Source: Dehalobacterium sp040766325 | GTDB taxonomy: Bacteria; Bacillota; Dehalobacteriia; Dehalobacteriales; Dehalobacteriaceae | Length of the DNA stretch: 64,000 nucleotides | Direction: 5' to 3' | Assembly: GCA_040766325.1 (NCBI GenBank) | Contig: JAXGQR010000002.1 | Location: forward strand, 62,001-126,000 | Part shown: piece after piece, positions 44,355 through 53,939 of the stretch | Layout of the letters: every line of letters begins with the position of its first letter | Position numbering within the stretch: the stretch's first letter is position 1 | Translations under genes and position numbers: made by a program | The notes under the pieces: model-generated | The model's database searches: none | What the model was told of the DNA's origin: nothing | The model's input: only the letters and a program-made list of their open reading frames with translations

Positions 44355-46210
44355 ACTGATATGGGAGGCATCAAATACCGTCTCAAAGCTAAATTCGTCC
44401 TGCTTTTCCATCTTATCTTCGGCAACCACTCCCATAAAGAATGGCACGGAAAAAGGCTGCGCCCAATCATGTTTATAACTTCCATTTGGAGTGGTAATGC
44501 TGTAAAGGTGATCTCCGGAAAGCTTTGTTAACTCTTCGCCCTTCTTCTTGGTATCGTCGCTTCCTCTCGCCCATCCCCAGGCTGCTAATAAATAGCCTAA
44601 CAGCACAATGCCGGTTCCGGTCAACCCCTTTGAAAACAACTCGATAATCTCCTCCGGAGGTCTGTTCCGGGAAAACAAAACCCTAAACAACCCCGCCGGG
44701 GAATATTCAATCGCTCTGGAAACAATGTTCAGCGGTGTCTTGGTAAAGGGGAAAGCCGCATCCAGCAACTTTCCGCCCAGCGAACCGGAAGCCTTATACT
44801 CCTGAATTATGCTTGCCAACCTATTTGCTTCCTTATATGTGGCTTGCAATGCCCTCCTTTCTGCATATTTACTGGCTTCCACGGTGACTTCTTTTAAGCC
44901 TCTTGCCTTCATAAATTGCCCCAGAGCATCTTTGTGCTTTCGCCAGTGTTTTTTTGTTGCTTAGCTGGTTATAAATTAACGGGTCCTTGTCGAAGATTCT
45001 TCGTATCTCGGGATTCATATTCTCATCGGTACGCACATTTTTAGAGAATCCGCGTTCCCGGGCGACCAACCATCCGCTGGGGTCTGAGGTGGTGCCGGTT
45101 AATTGGGATGATTTTAATTGAGGGCGAACATCGCTTTTATCTTTTCCGGGAATAGAAAAATCGCCCGATTCATCAGGCGATTTAGTAACATTGCTAGATT
45201 CTTTATTTACCTTATTGGGTTCTTTTTGAAGTATTCCCTTGCTATCTCTGCTGACTCCTTCAAATCCTTCCGCAAGTCCTCTATTTCTAAATCCGTCAAC
45301 CGATCCAAATTTAAGGAGTTCTCTTCCTTCATATTCCGTGAGCCATTCTGCACCTTCGGAGATGTTAAGTTCTTTGATTGCCTCATTGAGTTTTGCATAA
45401 TCAAATTTCCCCTTAATTCTTTTTAGCGTTTCTTTACTAATAGATAGTTGCGCTGTCTTACCACGTCCGGTTGATAGTGTAGTTACAGCGACAACATTAC
45501 CGCCACCACGCTCAATGTGCTCCCGGAGGTTTCTTGTCGTCCCTCCTTGAGTCAATACATCGTCAACTATGATGTAATTATAACCACTCTTCACCGGTCC
45601 GTCAAATTCAACCTTCTTAAAAAGTCTCCCAGCGGAATCTTCTTTTGTCCGAAAGGCTCTGTTGCCCTGAACAATATCAAGATTAACGTCTAACCCCGCT
45701 TCTTCTGCTATAGCCATGGCATAGGCAACAGGCAATTTATTTTTCCCCGTACTCTCCACTGCATGAACCGGCACCAATATCGCGTCCGGATAAAGCTGCC
45801 CTATTTCTGCTATCTTATCCTTCTTAGCTATCTTGCCACCAACTCAGCAGCGGCCGCAATATCTCCCGCCTTTGCTTTCCCATGTAGATTGTAATTGCCG
45901 TTCTTTTTGCTTTTCAGGTTTGGGAGATTTGTCATGGTTATTACTTTAGGGAAATTTTCCGGCCACGGATTTACTTTTCTGGCTTCTCCTTCTGCCTTTC
46001 CATCAGTTCCTCCACGCTTGGCACTAAACCGTATTCCCGTCCCAGATCCACCCATTCCCGTGCTTCCTTCGAAATGGTGAGATCTGAAACTTTCCTCCCT
46101 GCTCCGGATTCGTCCCCAGATCTTGACATTGCCTTTTCTGCTTCGGCTTCCTCGTATCCTTTTGTGAGTAATCCATCAATCCAGGGGATCATTATCAAAC
46201 ATCTTCCGGA
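44355..46210 (-). pseudogene. Phage/ICE polyvalent protein remnant with phosphoribosyltransferase domain
   Basis: Four ORF pieces in three frames join into one reading: ...SKEAREWVDLGREYGLVPSVEEL..., VNPWPENFPKV..., a PRTase-like domain with YIIVDDVLTQGGTTRNLREHI (the PRPP-binding loop), and a C-terminal domain EVTVEASKYAERRALQA... with helices. Junctions lie at an A4 run, a GG pair and an A7 run. Large polyvalent proteins of mobile elements link such enzyme and helper domains. Partial and probably non-functional. Confidence 0.6.
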
Positions 46211-46800
46211 TCCCAGGATTCATGTTTTCATCGGTGCGCACGTTCCGGGAATAGAAAAATCGCACGATTTGTCAGGCGATTTAGCAACATTGCTAGATTC
46301 TTTGTTTATTTTATGGGGTTCTTTTTGAACAACTCTCCTAGTATCTTGTCCGCTTCCCGCAAGTCCTCCCTCAAGTCCTCGATTTCGGAAGGAGTCAACC
46401 GATTGGAACTTAAGTAGCTGTCGTCCTTCGTATTCTGTGAGCCATTCGATCCCGTCGGAGATGCCGATTTCTTTGATTGTTGTATTGATTCTTTCATGCC
46501 CGAATCTCTCCTTAATCTTTTTTAGCGTCCCATCGGTAATGGCCAATTGCGCTGTTTTGCCTTGCCCGGTGGTCAATGCCGCCACGGCTACAACCTTACC
46601 ACCGTTGGATTCAATGTATTCGCGCAAGCTTCTCACTGTACCACCCTGAGTCACTACATCATCAATAATAGTGTAATTATAACCATTTTTTATTGGGCCG
46701 TCAAACTCAACTTTTCTAAAAAGCCTTTCTTCTGAGTTGGACCCCGTCCTGAATGCCTTATTGCTTTGCACTACATCAAGCGTTCTATCCAATCCAAAAC
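46211..46800 (-). pseudogene. Second, diverged copy of the PRTase-domain segment
   Basis: Parallels the copy at 45.0-45.8 kb: YTIIDDVVTQGGTVRSLREYI, IEWLTEYEGRQLLKF, KESSNVAKSPD, DFSIPG, followed in another frame by NVRTDENMNPGIRKMFD. N-terminus is cut off at about 46800 where the integrase fragment begins, and the linker after FSIPG is deleted. Relic of a tandem duplication or recombination between related elements. Confidence 0.6.
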
Positions 46801-46829
46801 TATTCTACGGACAATGGTCTGGGAATTTA

Positions 46830-47276
46830 TTTTGAGTCAACCTTTGCCCACGAAAAAGTGTCCCATGGACCGGCTAAGGTGCGAAAAATATTTTTATACT
46901 TTGATCATGTTTTATACCGGAATGAGAATTAATGAGATGTTGAGCCTGATCAAGTTTAATATAGATTTGAAAAATCAAACCATTACCGTTAGCTTAAAAA
47001 CAGATGCGGGGAATATTTAATCAACCATAAAGATGGCGAGCGTATTCGCGACAAATACTACAGAGAACACTATTACTATCCCGCACTGGAAGCTCTAGAA
47101 ATACGAAGATTAACCCCGCATTGTTGCCGTCATACTTTTGCGACACTCATGGCAAAGGCTGGTGTTGACACTATATCTATTCAAAAGCTAATTGGGCATA
47201 GCAAGTATTCATTTACGGCCGATACTTATACCCATACCGATATTGAAGAACTAAAAAAGGCAATAGATAAAATTTA
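46830..47276 (+). pseudogene. Tyrosine recombinase (integrase), C-terminal catalytic fragment
   Basis: KYFYTLIMFYTGMRINEMLSL contains the first catalytic Arg; the frame breaks at the G4 run near 47012 and continues EYLINHKDGERIRDKYYREH... to LTPHCCRHTFATLMAKAGVDTISIQKLIGHSKYSFTADTYTH, holding the HxxR, second His and catalytic Tyr. The N-terminal SAM-like and core-binding domains are missing. Located next to tRNA-Ala, as expected for the integrase of an element using that tRNA as attB. Confidence 0.85.
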
Positions 47277-47297
47277 AAGAGGCCCGGCCTCTTTTTA
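47275..47297 (+). terminator. Terminator after the integrase fragment
   Basis: AAAGAGGC-CCG-GCCTCTTTTT directly after the stop. Confidence 0.8.
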
Positions 47298-47372
47298 GTT
47301 TCATGCATTTGTTACTTGCGCGTTACTTATGGTGCCAGTTTTACGCAGTTTCATAATGGTTTTACGCAAAAT

Positions 47373-47404
47373 AAAAAACCGCCAATCTTTACAGACTAGC
47401 GGTT
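47373..47404 (-). terminator. Terminator of tRNA-Ala
   Basis: AACCGC (47377-47382) and GCGGTT (47399-47404) with AGACT/AATCTT-type inner pairing; TTTTTT on the minus strand. Confidence 0.75.
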
Positions 47405-47429
47405 CCCTGGTGGAGATAAGGGGATTCGA
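47400..47429. repeat. att-like repeat within tRNA-Ala (proximal copy)
   Basis: Identical to 43167-43196; spans the CCA end, acceptor 3' strand and T arm of the intact tRNA. Confidence 0.85.
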
Positions 47430-47483
47430 ACCCCTGGCCTCCTGAATGCCATTCAGGCGCGATCCCAACTTCGCCATATCCCC
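47408..47483 (-). tRNA. tRNA-Ala(GGC)
   Basis: 76 nt including an encoded CCA. Acceptor GGGGATA/TATCTCC with one G-U pair, D arm GCG/CGC, anticodon stem CCTGA/TCAGG with loop ATGGCAT (anticodon GGC), T arm with GGTTCGAATCC. Only tRNA gene seen in the window. Confidence 0.93.
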
Positions 47484-47689
47484 ATGTTTTTTCTAGGCTA
47501 CAAGAGGTATTATATAAAATTGAAAAGATTTTGTCAATACGAAAAAAAGTCTTGAGTTTCCGCAGAATGCACTTTAAAGGAGAATAAATCCACCAAGAAC
47601 CCAAGCTACTGTATTTGGAAGAGGTTTATTAGAAATTCCTAGATTAGAGACACACCAACTAAGCCCCGTCTGAAACCGGACTGGGAAAG

Positions 47690-48960
47690 AAATATTGCTT
47701 TAATCAATCAAGCGATCAACTTAAGGCAGAGCTGGCGAAATACAGGCCGTTTTGTCTTGAACCGGTCGGACCTCTTTTTTAGCATATGCAAGTATACCAG
47801 AAATACTCTTAGCCAACCGATAATAGTAAACTGGACTTGCTTTACAGGAGCAGCAGTTTGGATAATAGAAGCTCTTAGTGCACTGGCTTCCGATTTCATT
47901 GAGATCAATGGGAATGCCATACATAAGGTGATATGTGACAGAGAGCATTGATTGCTTTAATTTTCGGACACGGAAATTTTCAAAACTGGAAAACCTGCTT
48001 TTTACAGCGGAAATATTCCTCAATGCGCCACCGTGAAAAAAAGCCTGGCAACACGAACGACATCTTCTTTTGACTTTAATTCTTTGTTGGTTGCCAGCAT
48101 CATTGGATGCTCCGTGAGCCCATAAACAAGAACCAAATAAATATTTTTTGGATGCGGTTATTTGAACCTTTACGTGATAAATATGCCTCCCTTTTCTTGC
48201 CTTTGTAGAATACAGGGGTCCATGATTTTGCCCTTTCTACGGTTTCTTAGTTCTGCAGCAGGAACCCATTTGTTATGAAAACAGCTTCCTTTTTGCAGTG
48301 AGCCGAATGACATAATCCTGATCTAGGGAGTCAAGTTCTAAAAACATCTTATTAGCATCATAGCCCCTGTCCATAACAAAGGTTGCTTTTCCAAACAGTG
48401 CCTTGCCACGTTCCATTGCTTCAAAAGTAATGTTATTGATGGAGGTATAACCCTTCTCCAGGGAAGAATGGACCTTGAATAAATGCTGACGGGATGATTG
48501 CTTTTGTCAGAACACAGGCTTCTGTGACATGGTAACCCTTTTCATAGACATTTTTTTTGACGGTGCTTTTAGAGCCATCACGCACAGTACCCAGTGCTTC
48601 AAACTTGTAGTTGTCTGGTTTGATGACATCGCTGCACATCAATAAACCACTGGCTCATCAGGAACCTATTTGCTCATGGTATTCAAGTAAGAGTATAAAA
48701 GCATCTTTGGGAACACCTTGCCTCTTGTATACGCGAAAGTCTTTCAACGCTGTTTATTTTTTGAGAGTCTTCGTGAAGCTGATCGACGATGTCAGAAAAG
48801 GCAGCTATTAGAAGCCAACATTCCGTAAGTCATCTCAGCAGTAAACTTTCTATCCGGTTTGGAAAGCTTGTGAGCAATTTTATTTGAAAAGGTTAAAATT
48901 TCTCGTTTCAAAGGTAGGTATTTGCTGTACGCAAAATTGAGCCTCCGCTTTTTGTTTAGT
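47690..48960 (-). pseudogene. IS4-family transposase, heavily decayed
   Basis: Fragments in several frames follow family order: KFTAEMTYGMLAS and QLHEDSQKINSVERLS, then SDVIKPDNYKFEALGTVRDGSK, then ATFVMDRGYDANKMFLELDSLDQDYVIRLTAKRKL with the second catalytic Asp, then FENFRVRKLKQS and the C-terminal YYYRLAKSISGILAYAK. At least four frameshifts and deletions. Ends and target duplication not identified. Confidence 0.8.
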
Positions 48961-49109
48961 AAGGTTTTTTGTGGTGACTTAATTTTACTACAAAAAGAGT
49001 GAGGATTCTTATCTTTTATGCATTTTGAGAAAGTTGTGGATAAAAAAATCGTTTTAAAGCTCTGTGGATAATTTTACGGAAACTCAAGGAAAAAAGTTTC
49101 TTTCTCAAA

Positions 49110-49853
49110 CTATACCTTAAGCGCAACAAAATACATCCGTTCATCTTGCGTAAGATTCAAAGAACGGCCCCATAAATCTGAGGTTACCGATTTTAGGGTA
49201 AATCCTGACTTTTCCAACAGGTCGATTACTTTTTCCATAGGATAGCATTTTTGCTGATGTTCCTCCACATATTTTCGGAAGAGTCCATTTTTTTCTTCAA
49301 TAAAAAAAGTAAGTTCCATATTCATCAGAGGATTTTGGGAAAAATCATTCTCCCAAAATAGATAAAGTCCCTCCTCTTTCTGTATCCACTGATGGTTAGC
49401 TAAAACATCCGCATAATAATGAGGCGTGCGCAGGTCAAAAATAAAACTCCCCCCAAACTGAAGGACACGATAAATGTTTTCCAAACTTTGTTTTAAAGCT
49501 TCTTCATCGGTGAGATAATTTAATGTATCACAAAGGCAAATCACAGCGTCTACCGGCTCTGGCAACTGAATTCCTTCAATATCCATTTCTATTAAAAAAG
49601 CCGAGAGATTTTCCTCATATAATCGATCCTGACAAATAGTCAGCATCTCCGGGGAATTATCAATCCCGATCAGCCGATATCCTCTTCGGGCTAAGGGAAC
49701 CAGCAGATTACCGGTGCCACATCCGGCATCCAGAACCTTACAGGGAACTGCCGCCAACTGCTGCCACTGATGTTCCAAGCACATCACCCAATCTTGATAA
49801 TCAACATGTGTCATCAATTGGTCATATACTGCTGCTATAGAATGATAGATCAT
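49110..49853 (-). CDS. Class I SAM-dependent methyltransferase (YqeM-type)
   Basis: 247 residues. SAM motif I VLDAGCGTGNLLVPLARRG, acidic loop LIGIDNSPEML, and VICLCDTLNYLTDEEAL. Last gene of the nadD-yqeK-rsfS-yqeM cluster of Firmicutes, six bases after rsfS, which identifies it as the YqeM position. Substrate unknown. Confidence 0.9.
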   Translation of the reverse strand: MIYHSIAAVYDQLMTHVDYQDWVMCLEHQWQQLAAVPCKVLDAGCGTGNLLVPLARRGYRLIGIDNSPEMLTICQDRLYEENLSAFLIEMDIEGIQLPEPVDAVICLCDTLNYLTDEEALKQSLENIYRVLQFGGSFIFDLRTPHYYADVLANHQWIQKEEGLYLFWENDFSQNPLMNMELTFFIEEKNGLFRKYVEEHQQKCYPMEKVIDLLEKSGFTLKSVTSDLWGRSLNLTQDERMYFVALKV

Positions 49854-49858
49854 GATTT

Positions 49859-50209
49859 TTACTGCTCCTGATAGTAAGTAAATTTGGCATCGCCCCAGAG
49901 ACGTTCCAGATTATAGTATAAACGTTCTTCTTCTTGGAAAACATGAACCACTACGCTACCAAAATCTATCAAAACCCAACGTCCTTCTTTAAATCCCTCA
50001 ATACGTAAGGGTGGCTCTCCTCCTGCTAAATTTACTTCTTCTTCGATAAATTCACAAATAGCTTGTACCTGATTTAGATTATTTGCGGAACAAATCACAA
50101 AATAATCGGTAATTATAGAAATCTCCTGTAAATCCATAATCACCACATTCGTGCCTTTTTTTTTGAGGGCAGCTTGTGCTGCAATCCTTGATAATTCATA
50201 GGAAGTCAA
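49859..50209 (-). CDS. rsfS: Ribosomal silencing factor RsfS
   Basis: 116 residues of the RsfS/Iojap fold with ISIITDYFVICSANNLNQVQAI and GRWVLIDFGSVVVHVF, both diagnostic. Binds L14 and blocks subunit joining when nutrients are low. I start it at TTG 50209 (LTSYELSRIAAQAA), with AAAGGAG eight bases upstream, because family members begin with M-T-S-x-E-L; an upstream TTG at 50227 precedes that ribosome binding site. Confidence 0.93.
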   Translation of the reverse strand: MTSYELSRIAAQAALKKKGTNVVIMDLQEISIITDYFVICSANNLNQVQAICEFIEEEVNLAGGEPPLRIEGFKEGRWVLIDFGSVVVHVFQEEERLYYNLERLWGDAKFTYYQEQ

Positions 50210-50223
50210 AATTTTATCTCCTT

Positions 50224-50838
50224 TCAAATTTTCCTGATTGATTTTCTACTATCGGATAATTCTTTATACATCAAAATTGAATGGGGATGAATAACCCGGC
50301 CATTTTTTGTAAGCTGATTAATGGTGCCTTCTGTCGCGTGTTTTAAAGCCCGATCAAGATCTTGATAAACCTCACCACGGAGCTTTTCAACCCCCGGAAA
50401 ATCACGATTCGGTTCAACTATATCCGATAAATAAATAATTTTGTCCAGTAAAGAAAGATGAACCCCTCCCACTGTGTGTTTTGCGATAGCATCTAATACT
50501 TCCTGATCCTGAATACCCAGCTCCTGTCTTACTAACAGAGCACCCACCGGAGCATGTAATACTACGGGTTGAGCTCGTTCTTCTTCTAATATTTTTATCC
50601 CGTTATTTATTGCTATTTCCAATAGTTCTTCCGGAGTATGTTCTCGGGCATAATCATGAAGCATACCCGCCAGCCAGGCTTTTTCCTGATCCGCGCCCCA
50701 ATGCCCCGCCAGTTTTTGAGCTGTTTCTGCCACTCCTAAGGAATGAAGGTAACGAATAGAGGATAACTTATCCTTAAGCAATGTCTGATATTTTAAATGG
50801 ATCTCATTTACCTTTTCTACCATAAAAATTCTTTCCAC
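50224..50838 (-). CDS. yqeK: HD-domain symmetrical Ap4A hydrolase YqeK
   Basis: Up to 204 residues. HD motif LAGMLHDYAREHTPEEL with further His ligands (SLGVAETAQKLAGHWG, VVLHAPVGALLVRQELG, AIAKHTVGG) and DIVEPNRDFPGVEKLR, all typical of YqeK. Cleaves diadenosine tetraphosphate to two ADP. GTG 50838 or ATG 50823 (MVEKVNEIHL) may start it. Overlaps the rsfS leader. Confidence 0.92.
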   Translation of the reverse strand: MERIFMVEKVNEIHLKYQTLLKDKLSSIRYLHSLGVAETAQKLAGHWGADQEKAWLAGMLHDYAREHTPEELLEIAINNGIKILEEERAQPVVLHAPVGALLVRQELGIQDQEVLDAIAKHTVGGVHLSLLDKIIYLSDIVEPNRDFPGVEKLRGEVYQDLDRALKHATEGTINQLTKNGRVIHPHSILMYKELSDSRKSIRKI

Positions 50839-50911
50839 ATCCTGATATTACTTTTTTCTTAATCTTTTAGGTTAAATAATTCCATATCAACCAAGGTTTA
50901 TCCTCCTAAAA

Positions 50912-50946
50912 GATAAGTAAACCTCCTTTTTTCTCTAAAGGAGGTT
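50912..50946 (-). terminator. Possible terminator after the RRM gene
   Basis: AACCTCCTTT (50920-50929) pairs perfectly with AAAGGAGGTT (50937-50946); tail on the minus strand is a weak TACTTATCTTTT. Confidence 0.5.
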
Positions 50947-50953
50947 AAAACTT

Positions 50954-51202
50954 TTATTGCTCGCGGGGCTTTGCCTCACTCACCGTAAGGACACGACCGG
51001 AAAATTCTCGCCCATTCATCGCTTCAATAATTTTTTCCACATCTTCATCATTCACTTCAACGAAACCAAAGCCTTTGCTGCGTCCGGTTTGTCTATCAGT
51101 GATAATTCGACTGTTTACAACCTCTCCATATGCACTAAAGGCTGTTGTTAATTCCTCTGATTTGGTTGACCAGGGCAAATTACCTACATAAAGGGTTCGC
51201 AT
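50954..51202 (-). CDS. Small single-RRM RNA-binding protein
   Basis: 82 residues: one RNA recognition motif with RNP2 (TLYVGNLPW) and RNP1 (KGFGFVEV), the standard layout of bacterial RRM proteins. Aromatic RNP residues are kept, so RNA binding is expected. Inserted between nadD and yqeK, which are adjacent in Bacillus. AGGTGAAG upstream of the ATG. Some such proteins are cold-induced; role here unknown. Confidence 0.93.
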   Translation of the reverse strand: MRTLYVGNLPWSTKSEELTTAFSAYGEVVNSRIITDRQTGRSKGFGFVEVNDEDVEKIIEAMNGREFSGRVLTVSEAKPREQ

Positions 51203-51263
51203 TATTCTTCACCTCACAAGTTACATTTAATACTATTATTTAACTTGGAGAAGAAGAATATAC

Positions 51264-51860
51264 TTAGCGATATAAATCATGCCGGTAAATATATTCTTCT
51301 ACCGGCTCCGGCAGTAAATACTTGATCGGTCGGCGTTCTGCCACGCGCCTACGAATATCGGTAGAGGAAATCGCCAAAGCAGGCACTTCCATGAAAATGA
51401 TATTCTGAAAAAATTTTTCCGGTAGTTGGTGCAAATCATCAAAATGATATCCAGGCCGGGTCGCCGCAATAAATTGACAGTGTTCCATGATCTTATCAAC
51501 ATTTTTCCATGTAAGAATTTCTAAAATTGCATCAGCCCCGGTAATGAAATAAAGGTCCACCTCCGGGCCATATTCTTCTAAGAAATGGGATACGGTATCA
51601 ACAGCATAAGAATACCCCGGACGATCCAATTCCACCCGGGAAATTTGAAAATAAGGGTTGCTTTGCACCGCTAATTCGGTCATTTTATAACGGTGTTCTG
51701 CTGAAGTAATTTGCCGTTCCTTTTTATGAGGCGGGCGTCTCGAGGGAACAAAGATAACTTGATCTAGTTTAAACCCACACCGAGCTGCTTCCGCAGTCAC
51801 TAAATGGCCGTAATGGATAGGATCAAAGGTTCCTCCCATAATGCCGATCACTTTATTCAT
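51264..51860 (-). CDS. nadD: Nicotinate-nucleotide adenylyltransferase
   Basis: 198 residues. Starts VIGIMGGTFDPIHYGHLVTAE (nucleotidyltransferase HxGH) and has SSTDIRRRVAERRPIKYLLPEPVEEYI (the ISSTxxR motif) at the end. Adenylates nicotinate mononucleotide in NAD synthesis. ATG at 51860 with AAGGCGG upstream; a longer reading starts ten codons earlier without support. Confidence 0.96.
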   Translation of the reverse strand: MNKVIGIMGGTFDPIHYGHLVTAEAARCGFKLDQVIFVPSRRPPHKKERQITSAEHRYKMTELAVQSNPYFQISRVELDRPGYSYAVDTVSHFLEEYGPEVDLYFITGADAILEILTWKNVDKIMEHCQFIAATRPGYHFDDLHQLPEKFFQNIIFMEVPALAISSTDIRRRVAERRPIKYLLPEPVEEYIYRHDLYR

Positions 51861-51959
51861 AATACCGCCTTTTTTCTTGATTGCCGTCATTATAATAAAT
51901 CCACTTTAAAAAAGCAAAAAGGATATAATAATACAATTACCTGATCCTTCTTAAGGTAC

Positions 51960-52250
51960 TTAAGGCAGTTCAATTTGAGGTTTTTTTTCCGACCTACGAA
52001 ATAAAAGAATATTCCTGCCAATAACTTGAACTAATTCCGCGTTAATTGCGGAAACGATCTCATTCCCCGCCTCTTTAGGATTCTCATCACTGTTGGACAG
52101 GACCCTCACCTTGATTAATTCCCGAGCTTCCAGGGCATCACTCAACTGCTTAATCAAGTTTTCATTTAAACCACCCTTACCGATTTGAAAAATAGGGTCA
52201 AGCGCTGTGCCTAATGCACGCAAATACCTACGTTGTTTTCCAGTCAGCAT
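51960..52250 (-). CDS. yhbY: YhbY/CRM-domain RNA-binding protein
   Basis: 96 residues of a single CRM domain: MLTGKQRRYLRALG, FQIGKGGLNENLIKQL (the GxxG loop) and VIGRNILLFRRS. Associated with pre-50S particles. 100 bases upstream of nadD in the usual order. Confidence 0.94.
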   Translation of the reverse strand: MLTGKQRRYLRALGTALDPIFQIGKGGLNENLIKQLSDALEARELIKVRVLSNSDENPKEAGNEIVSAINAELVQVIGRNILLFRRSEKKPQIELP

Positions 52251-52391
52251 AGTTTACCGACATGTAGTCGGAACCACACCTCCCCATCTAATTAAATATA
52301 GGTTATTATACCATACTTTTGGTATTAACCCAATTACTTAATGTCTATTCCCGCTGTTTTCAACCTATTACACTGACAAAATGAAGATGAT

Positions 52392-52416
52392 AAAAAGCAG
52401 GTCTAAAAGACCTGCT
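52392..52416 (-). terminator. Terminator of the obgE transcript
   Basis: AGCAGGTCT-AAA-AGACCTGCT perfect stem with TTTTT on the minus strand. Confidence 0.9.
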
Positions 52417-52420
52417 CTGA

Positions 52421-52619
52421 TTATCCTATTTGTTCAAGATCATTTTGTCGTACCCGACGCCGGTGTTTTTCATATTCTGGGTTACCTTTTTTCCAGCCCT
52501 GATCTGTCCTTTCCCGTTCGACGACCACATGTTTCTCCCTAACAAAAAAAATCATTCTTAGATGGGCAATAATACATTGCTTCATTTTGCCTGCAGTTAC
52601 CACAATCGAAGCAATCCAT
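52421..52619 (-). pseudogene. Small Cys-rich protein, frameshifted in an eight-base homopolymer
   Basis: From ATG 52619, with CGGAGG ten bases upstream, the frame reads MDCFDCGNCRQNEA...YCPS..., then hits a T8 run (52551-52544). With seven T it would go on as FFVREKHVVVERERTD...GNPEYEKHRRRVRQNDLEQIG to the stop at 52421, 65 residues in all. As written it stops at once after the run. The 86-codon reading from a TTG in obgE uses the wrong N-terminal frame. Four Cys in C-x2-C-x2-C-type spacing suggest a metal site. Not recognised. Confidence 0.6.
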
Positions 52620-52664
52620 AGTCCAGCTTTCCTCCGTTCATCAAATAAATAAACAAGAAATAAA

Positions 52665-53939
52665 TTAATCCGAAAAATCAAACTCTAAAGACCCTATTTG
52701 TATTACATCTCCTGTCCTTGCTCCTTTCTCTCGTAATGCTTGATCCAAACCCATAAATTTAAAGATACGTTGTAACCTGCGCACCGCCGCTTCATTATTA
52801 AAATCGGTCATGGCTACATGTTTCTCCACTTCTTCACCGGAGACCACAAAAATTCCTGCATTATTTTTAAAGATTTTAAATCTTTCTTGGGGGGTTATTT
52901 TTACCTGTCTGATTTCCGTTTCCAGCGCTTCAGGAGTTTCTTTTTCTACAGTACGAACCAACTCCCAAGCACGATGAATTAAAGGTTCTAACCCCTGACC
53001 AGTAGCGGCAGATATGGGGAAAACCTCATAATGCGATCCGATTCTTGCTTTAAATTGCGCTAACCTTTCTTCCCCACCGGGAAGATCCATTTTATTTACC
53101 GCTACAATTTGAGGACGTTGAAACAAATTTTCTTTATATGCCTTTAGCTCTTGATTGATAATGTCAAAATCCTCCCACGGGGTGCGATCAGGCTGCTCAG
53201 AAATATCTACCACATGGATTAAAACCTTAGTTCTTTCCAAATGGCGCAAAAAATGATGTCCAAGACCCGCACCGGCGTGTGCCCCTTCAATTAACCCAGG
53301 AATATCTGCCCAAACAAAACTTTCCCCTTCCCCTACTCGCACCACGCCTAAGTTCGGGGATAAGGTAGTGAAAGGATAATCGGCAATTTTAGGTTTAGCA
53401 GCTGACACGCGGGAAATAAGAGTTGATTTGCCCGCATTGGGAAAGCCCACTAAGCCCACATCTGCCAATAGTTTTAACTCCAGAACTAACCATCTTTCTT
53501 TGCCCGGCTCACCTTTTTCGGCAAAATCAGGTACCCGGTTATTGGATGACACAAAACGTGCGTTACCCCGACCCCCGCGACCTCCTTTGGACACAATTAC
53601 CTTTTGTCCCGCGGAAACGATATCAGCTACAAGCTCATCTGTTTCGGCGTCACGTATTACAGTACCTAAAGGAACTCGCAAGACAATATCTGCACCTTTT
53701 TTTCCATGCATGCCTTTGCCCTGTCCATGCTGTCCTCTTTCACCTTTATAGTGCTGCCGATATTTAAAATCGATCAGGGTGCGTAACCCTTCATCAGCTT
53801 CAATAATGACATTGCCCCCTTTGCCCCCGTCACCACCACAGGGACCGCCTTCGGGAACGTATTTTTCTCTTCGAAAAGCGACAACGCCGTTGCCTCCATC
53901 GCCGCCTTTTACATAGATTTTTGCTCGATCATAAAACAT
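52665..53939 (-). CDS. obgE: GTPase ObgE/CgtA
   Basis: 424 residues. Glycine-rich Obg fold (1-158, GGDGGNGVVAFRREKYVPEGGP), G domain with GFPNAGKSTLISRVS, DIPGLIEGAHAGAGLGHHFLRH and NKMD, and a C-terminal OCT domain (about 345-424). 50S assembly and stress GTPase. Ends FSD-stop at 52665. Partner spo0B lies upstream as in Bacillus. Confidence 0.97.
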   Translation of the reverse strand: MFYDRAKIYVKGGDGGNGVVAFRREKYVPEGGPCGGDGGKGGNVIIEADEGLRTLIDFKYRQHYKGERGQHGQGKGMHGKKGADIVLRVPLGTVIRDAETDELVADIVSAGQKVIVSKGGRGGRGNARFVSSNNRVPDFAEKGEPGKERWLVLELKLLADVGLVGFPNAGKSTLISRVSAAKPKIADYPFTTLSPNLGVVRVGEGESFVWADIPGLIEGAHAGAGLGHHFLRHLERTKVLIHVVDISEQPDRTPWEDFDIINQELKAYKENLFQRPQIVAVNKMDLPGGEERLAQFKARIGSHYEVFPISAATGQGLEPLIHRAWELVRTVEKETPEALETEIRQVKITPQERFKIFKNNAGIFVVSGEEVEKHVAMTDFNNEAAVRRLQRIFKFMGLDQALREKGARTGDVIQIGSLEFDFSD

